6,210 bases of DNA from an uncultured bacterium (GTDB lineage: Bacteria; Bdellovibrionota_C; UBA2361; SZUA-149; CALKYB01). The notes beneath the pieces were generated by a model. The model searched no databases and had not been told where the DNA came from. It was given only the letters and a program-made list of their open reading frames with translations. The translations under genes and the position numbers were made by a program. The stretch covers positions 1 to 6,210 of the forward strand of contig CALKYB010000079.1 in the NCBI GenBank assembly GCA_938003565.1, in the 5' to 3' direction. This document shows, one piece after another, positions 5,720 to 6,210 of this stretch. Each line of letters begins with the position of its first letter. The stretch's first letter is position 1.

Positions 5720-5737
5720 GCAGTGCGCTAGCACTGC
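5720..5737. other. Perfect 7-bp hairpin GCAGTGC-GCTA-GCACTGC
   Basis: This is the strongest short stem in the spacer, directly abutting GGGGTATA. No U tract follows immediately on either strand, so it is unlikely to be a terminator alone. Confidence 0.6.
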
Positions 5738-5759
5738 CAGTAGATTATATAGGCGTACC

Positions 5760-5850
5760 AAAAAAACACAGAATGCGTAGCATTTCCTTTTTAAAATTAG
5801 CGGCAAGCAGCTGTTTTCTGGGTTAAACCGATTTTCTTGCTAAGCTACGC
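5760..5850 (-). terminator. Possible terminator: long stem followed by seven T on the minus strand
   Basis: Read on the minus strand, GCGTAGC (5850-5844) pairs with GCTACGC (5781-5775), with an inner pairing of CTTGC (5836-5840) and GCAAG (5803-5807). ATTCTGTG and then seven T (5766-5760) follow. It could end transcripts from the gene on the right edge. The stem encloses a large 62-base interior and the T run begins 8 bases after it, so it is not canonical. Confidence 0.3.
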
Positions 5851-5981
5851 TTGTCAGGCCTTTTTGGGTGGGGGTATAAAATATTTGCTGAACTGCTTCG
5901 CAGCTCTTGCACGGGCAAGCCAATTGAGTCTGAATTCAGTATTTCGTTTTGACTCTAACTTACTGTGACGACTCGGGGATT

Positions 5982-6002
5982 AGAAGCCGCAATACAGCTT
6001 CT
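5982..6002 (-). other. Hairpin directly after the stop codon of the right-edge gene
   Basis: AGAAGC (minus-strand reading of 6002-5997) pairs with GCTTCT (5987-5982) around a 9-base loop, beginning immediately after the TAG at 6003-6005. AATCCCC follows rather than a U tract, so it may protect the 3' end or aid termination, but it is not an intrinsic terminator by sequence. Confidence 0.4.
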
Positions 6003-6210
6003 CTATTCTTTTCGAACTTCAAATTTATGAAGCGTAAATTCACCTCTTCCGTGAAATATTTCAGTTCCCATTTCAATTGCTCTGAAGCACATATCGTCTT
6101 CCATCGGCACTAGGTTGGGATACTTGTTGTGGTTGTTGTCTAGCCAAGTTCTTGTGAATTCAATGAATTCATTCCAATTCAGAGTTGCTTCCGGAATGGT
6201 TTCTTCGGTT
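6003..6210 (-). CDS. Unrecognised protein, C-terminal 68 codons
   Basis: The frame enters from the right edge and ends in TAG at 6003-6005. The visible tail runs TEETIPEATLNWNEFIEF ... NNHNKYPNLVPMEDDMCF ... FHGRGEFTLHKFEVRKE. It is soluble in character, rich in Asn, Glu and aromatic residues, with a single Cys, and ends in what looks like an amphipathic beta strand (GEFTLHKFEVRK). The open frame over this whole length, its even amino-acid mix and the hairpin right after the stop support a real gene. I see no catalytic motif and do not assign a family. It has the same orientation as the 266-aa gene, but the 563-base spacer makes a shared transcript unlikely. Confidence 0.65.
   Translation of the reverse strand, partial: TEETIPEATLNWNEFIEFTRTWLDNNHNKYPNLVPMEDDMCFRAIEMGTEIFHGRGEFTLHKFEVRKE

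Larger units (their letters stand above)
5663..5878. mobile_element. Candidate MITE-like element with TATACCCC inverted ends
   Basis: The left end reads TATACCCCGCCCA; the right end, reverse-complemented, reads TATACCCCCACCCA. That is 12 of 13 positions apart from one extra C. If the element proper begins at TACCCC, both ends are flanked by TA, consistent with a TA target duplication as in IS630/Tc1-mariner-type elements. An internal GGGGTATA at 5712-5719 gives a smaller perfect 9-bp pair with 5663-5671. The 216 bases contain no ORF but many stems: TATAAA/TTTATA (5677-5696), GCAGTGC/GCACTGC (5720-5737) and GCGTAGC/GCTACGC (5775-5850). No transposase gene is in the window and there is only one copy here, so mobility is not shown. 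Confidence 0.4.
5440..6002. other. Long noncoding spacer with a chain of hairpins
   Basis: No convincing gene lies in these 563 bases. From the left: a GC-rich dyad CCGG-GT-CCGG near 5491-5505; hairpin CAACTT/AAGTTG (5602-5619), whose right arm can also pair with 5546-5554; hairpin ACGAGC-TAG-GCTCGT (5636-5650); the TATACCCC/GGGGTATA element (5663-5878) with several inner stems; CTGC-TTC-GCAG (about 5893-5903); CTTGC-ACGG-GCAAG (5906-5919); GAGTC/GACTC (5926-5955) enclosing TGAATTCA; and AGAAGC/GCTTCT (5982-6002) at the stop of the gene on the right. The spacer must hold the promoter of the 266-aa gene, but I cannot place it. Confidence 0.5.

Noticed and set aside
5712..5759. tRNA-like start (GGGGTATAGC...) ending in ACCA
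   Set aside because: Too short, with no anticodon arm and no TTCRA T-loop; the similarity ends after the first bases.
5775..5850. Integron attC site
   Set aside because: GTTAAAC at 5822-5828 fits the GTTRRRY core, but no RYYYAAC partner lies within attC distance, and gene orientations do not form a cassette array.
1..6210. CRISPR array, rRNA, tRNA, complete insertion sequence
   Set aside because: No regularly spaced repeats, no T-arm consensus, no transposase or integrase frame and no rRNA core motifs were seen.

Overview
The window is an AT-leaning bacterial chromosome segment with four protein genes recognisable at family level, three that I do not recognise in full, and several unusually structured noncoding stretches. 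Nothing pins down the organism. A ribonucleotide reductase with two stacked ATP cones beside an ATP/ADP-antiporter-family MFS protein fits a PVC-type bacterium (Verrucomicrobiota/Chlamydiota) or another Gram-negative with this gene set. That is inference, not an identification.

Layout, left to right. (1) 1-896, minus: the N-terminal 298 codons of the class I ribonucleotide reductase large subunit (nrdA), cut by the left edge. (2) 897-1075: nrdA leader and promoter region; read on the plus strand it holds three overlapping, mutually exclusive hairpins. (3) 1076-1435, plus: a 44-codon ORF with a strong ribosome binding site, a single in-frame TAG, and then 74 more open codons in the same frame. 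(4) 1549-2487, minus: a membrane protein with two Gate (nucleoside-recognition) domains. (5) 2551-3861, plus: an ATP/ADP-antiporter-family MFS transporter, divergent from the Gate protein. (6) 3862-4272, minus: a 136-residue, charged, helical protein of unknown function; its stop codon directly abuts the transporter's stop. (7) 4273-4638: noncoding, rich in dyads. (8) 4639-5439, minus: a 266-residue protein with a C-terminal peptidoglycan-binding-like domain and a probable degenerate second copy. (9) 5440-6002: noncoding, with a chain of hairpins and a candidate 216-bp MITE-like element bounded by TATACCCC/GGGGTATA. (10) 6003-6210, minus: the C-terminal 68 codons of an unrecognised protein that enters from the right edge.

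The left half has a loose nucleotide theme: dNTP synthesis, a Gate/'nucleoside recognition' protein and a nucleotide-exchanger-family transporter. The last two share a short divergent promoter region and could be co-regulated. The right half looks accessory: orphan genes separated by long structured spacers. No complete insertion sequence, tRNA, rRNA, CRISPR array or integrase gene is visible.
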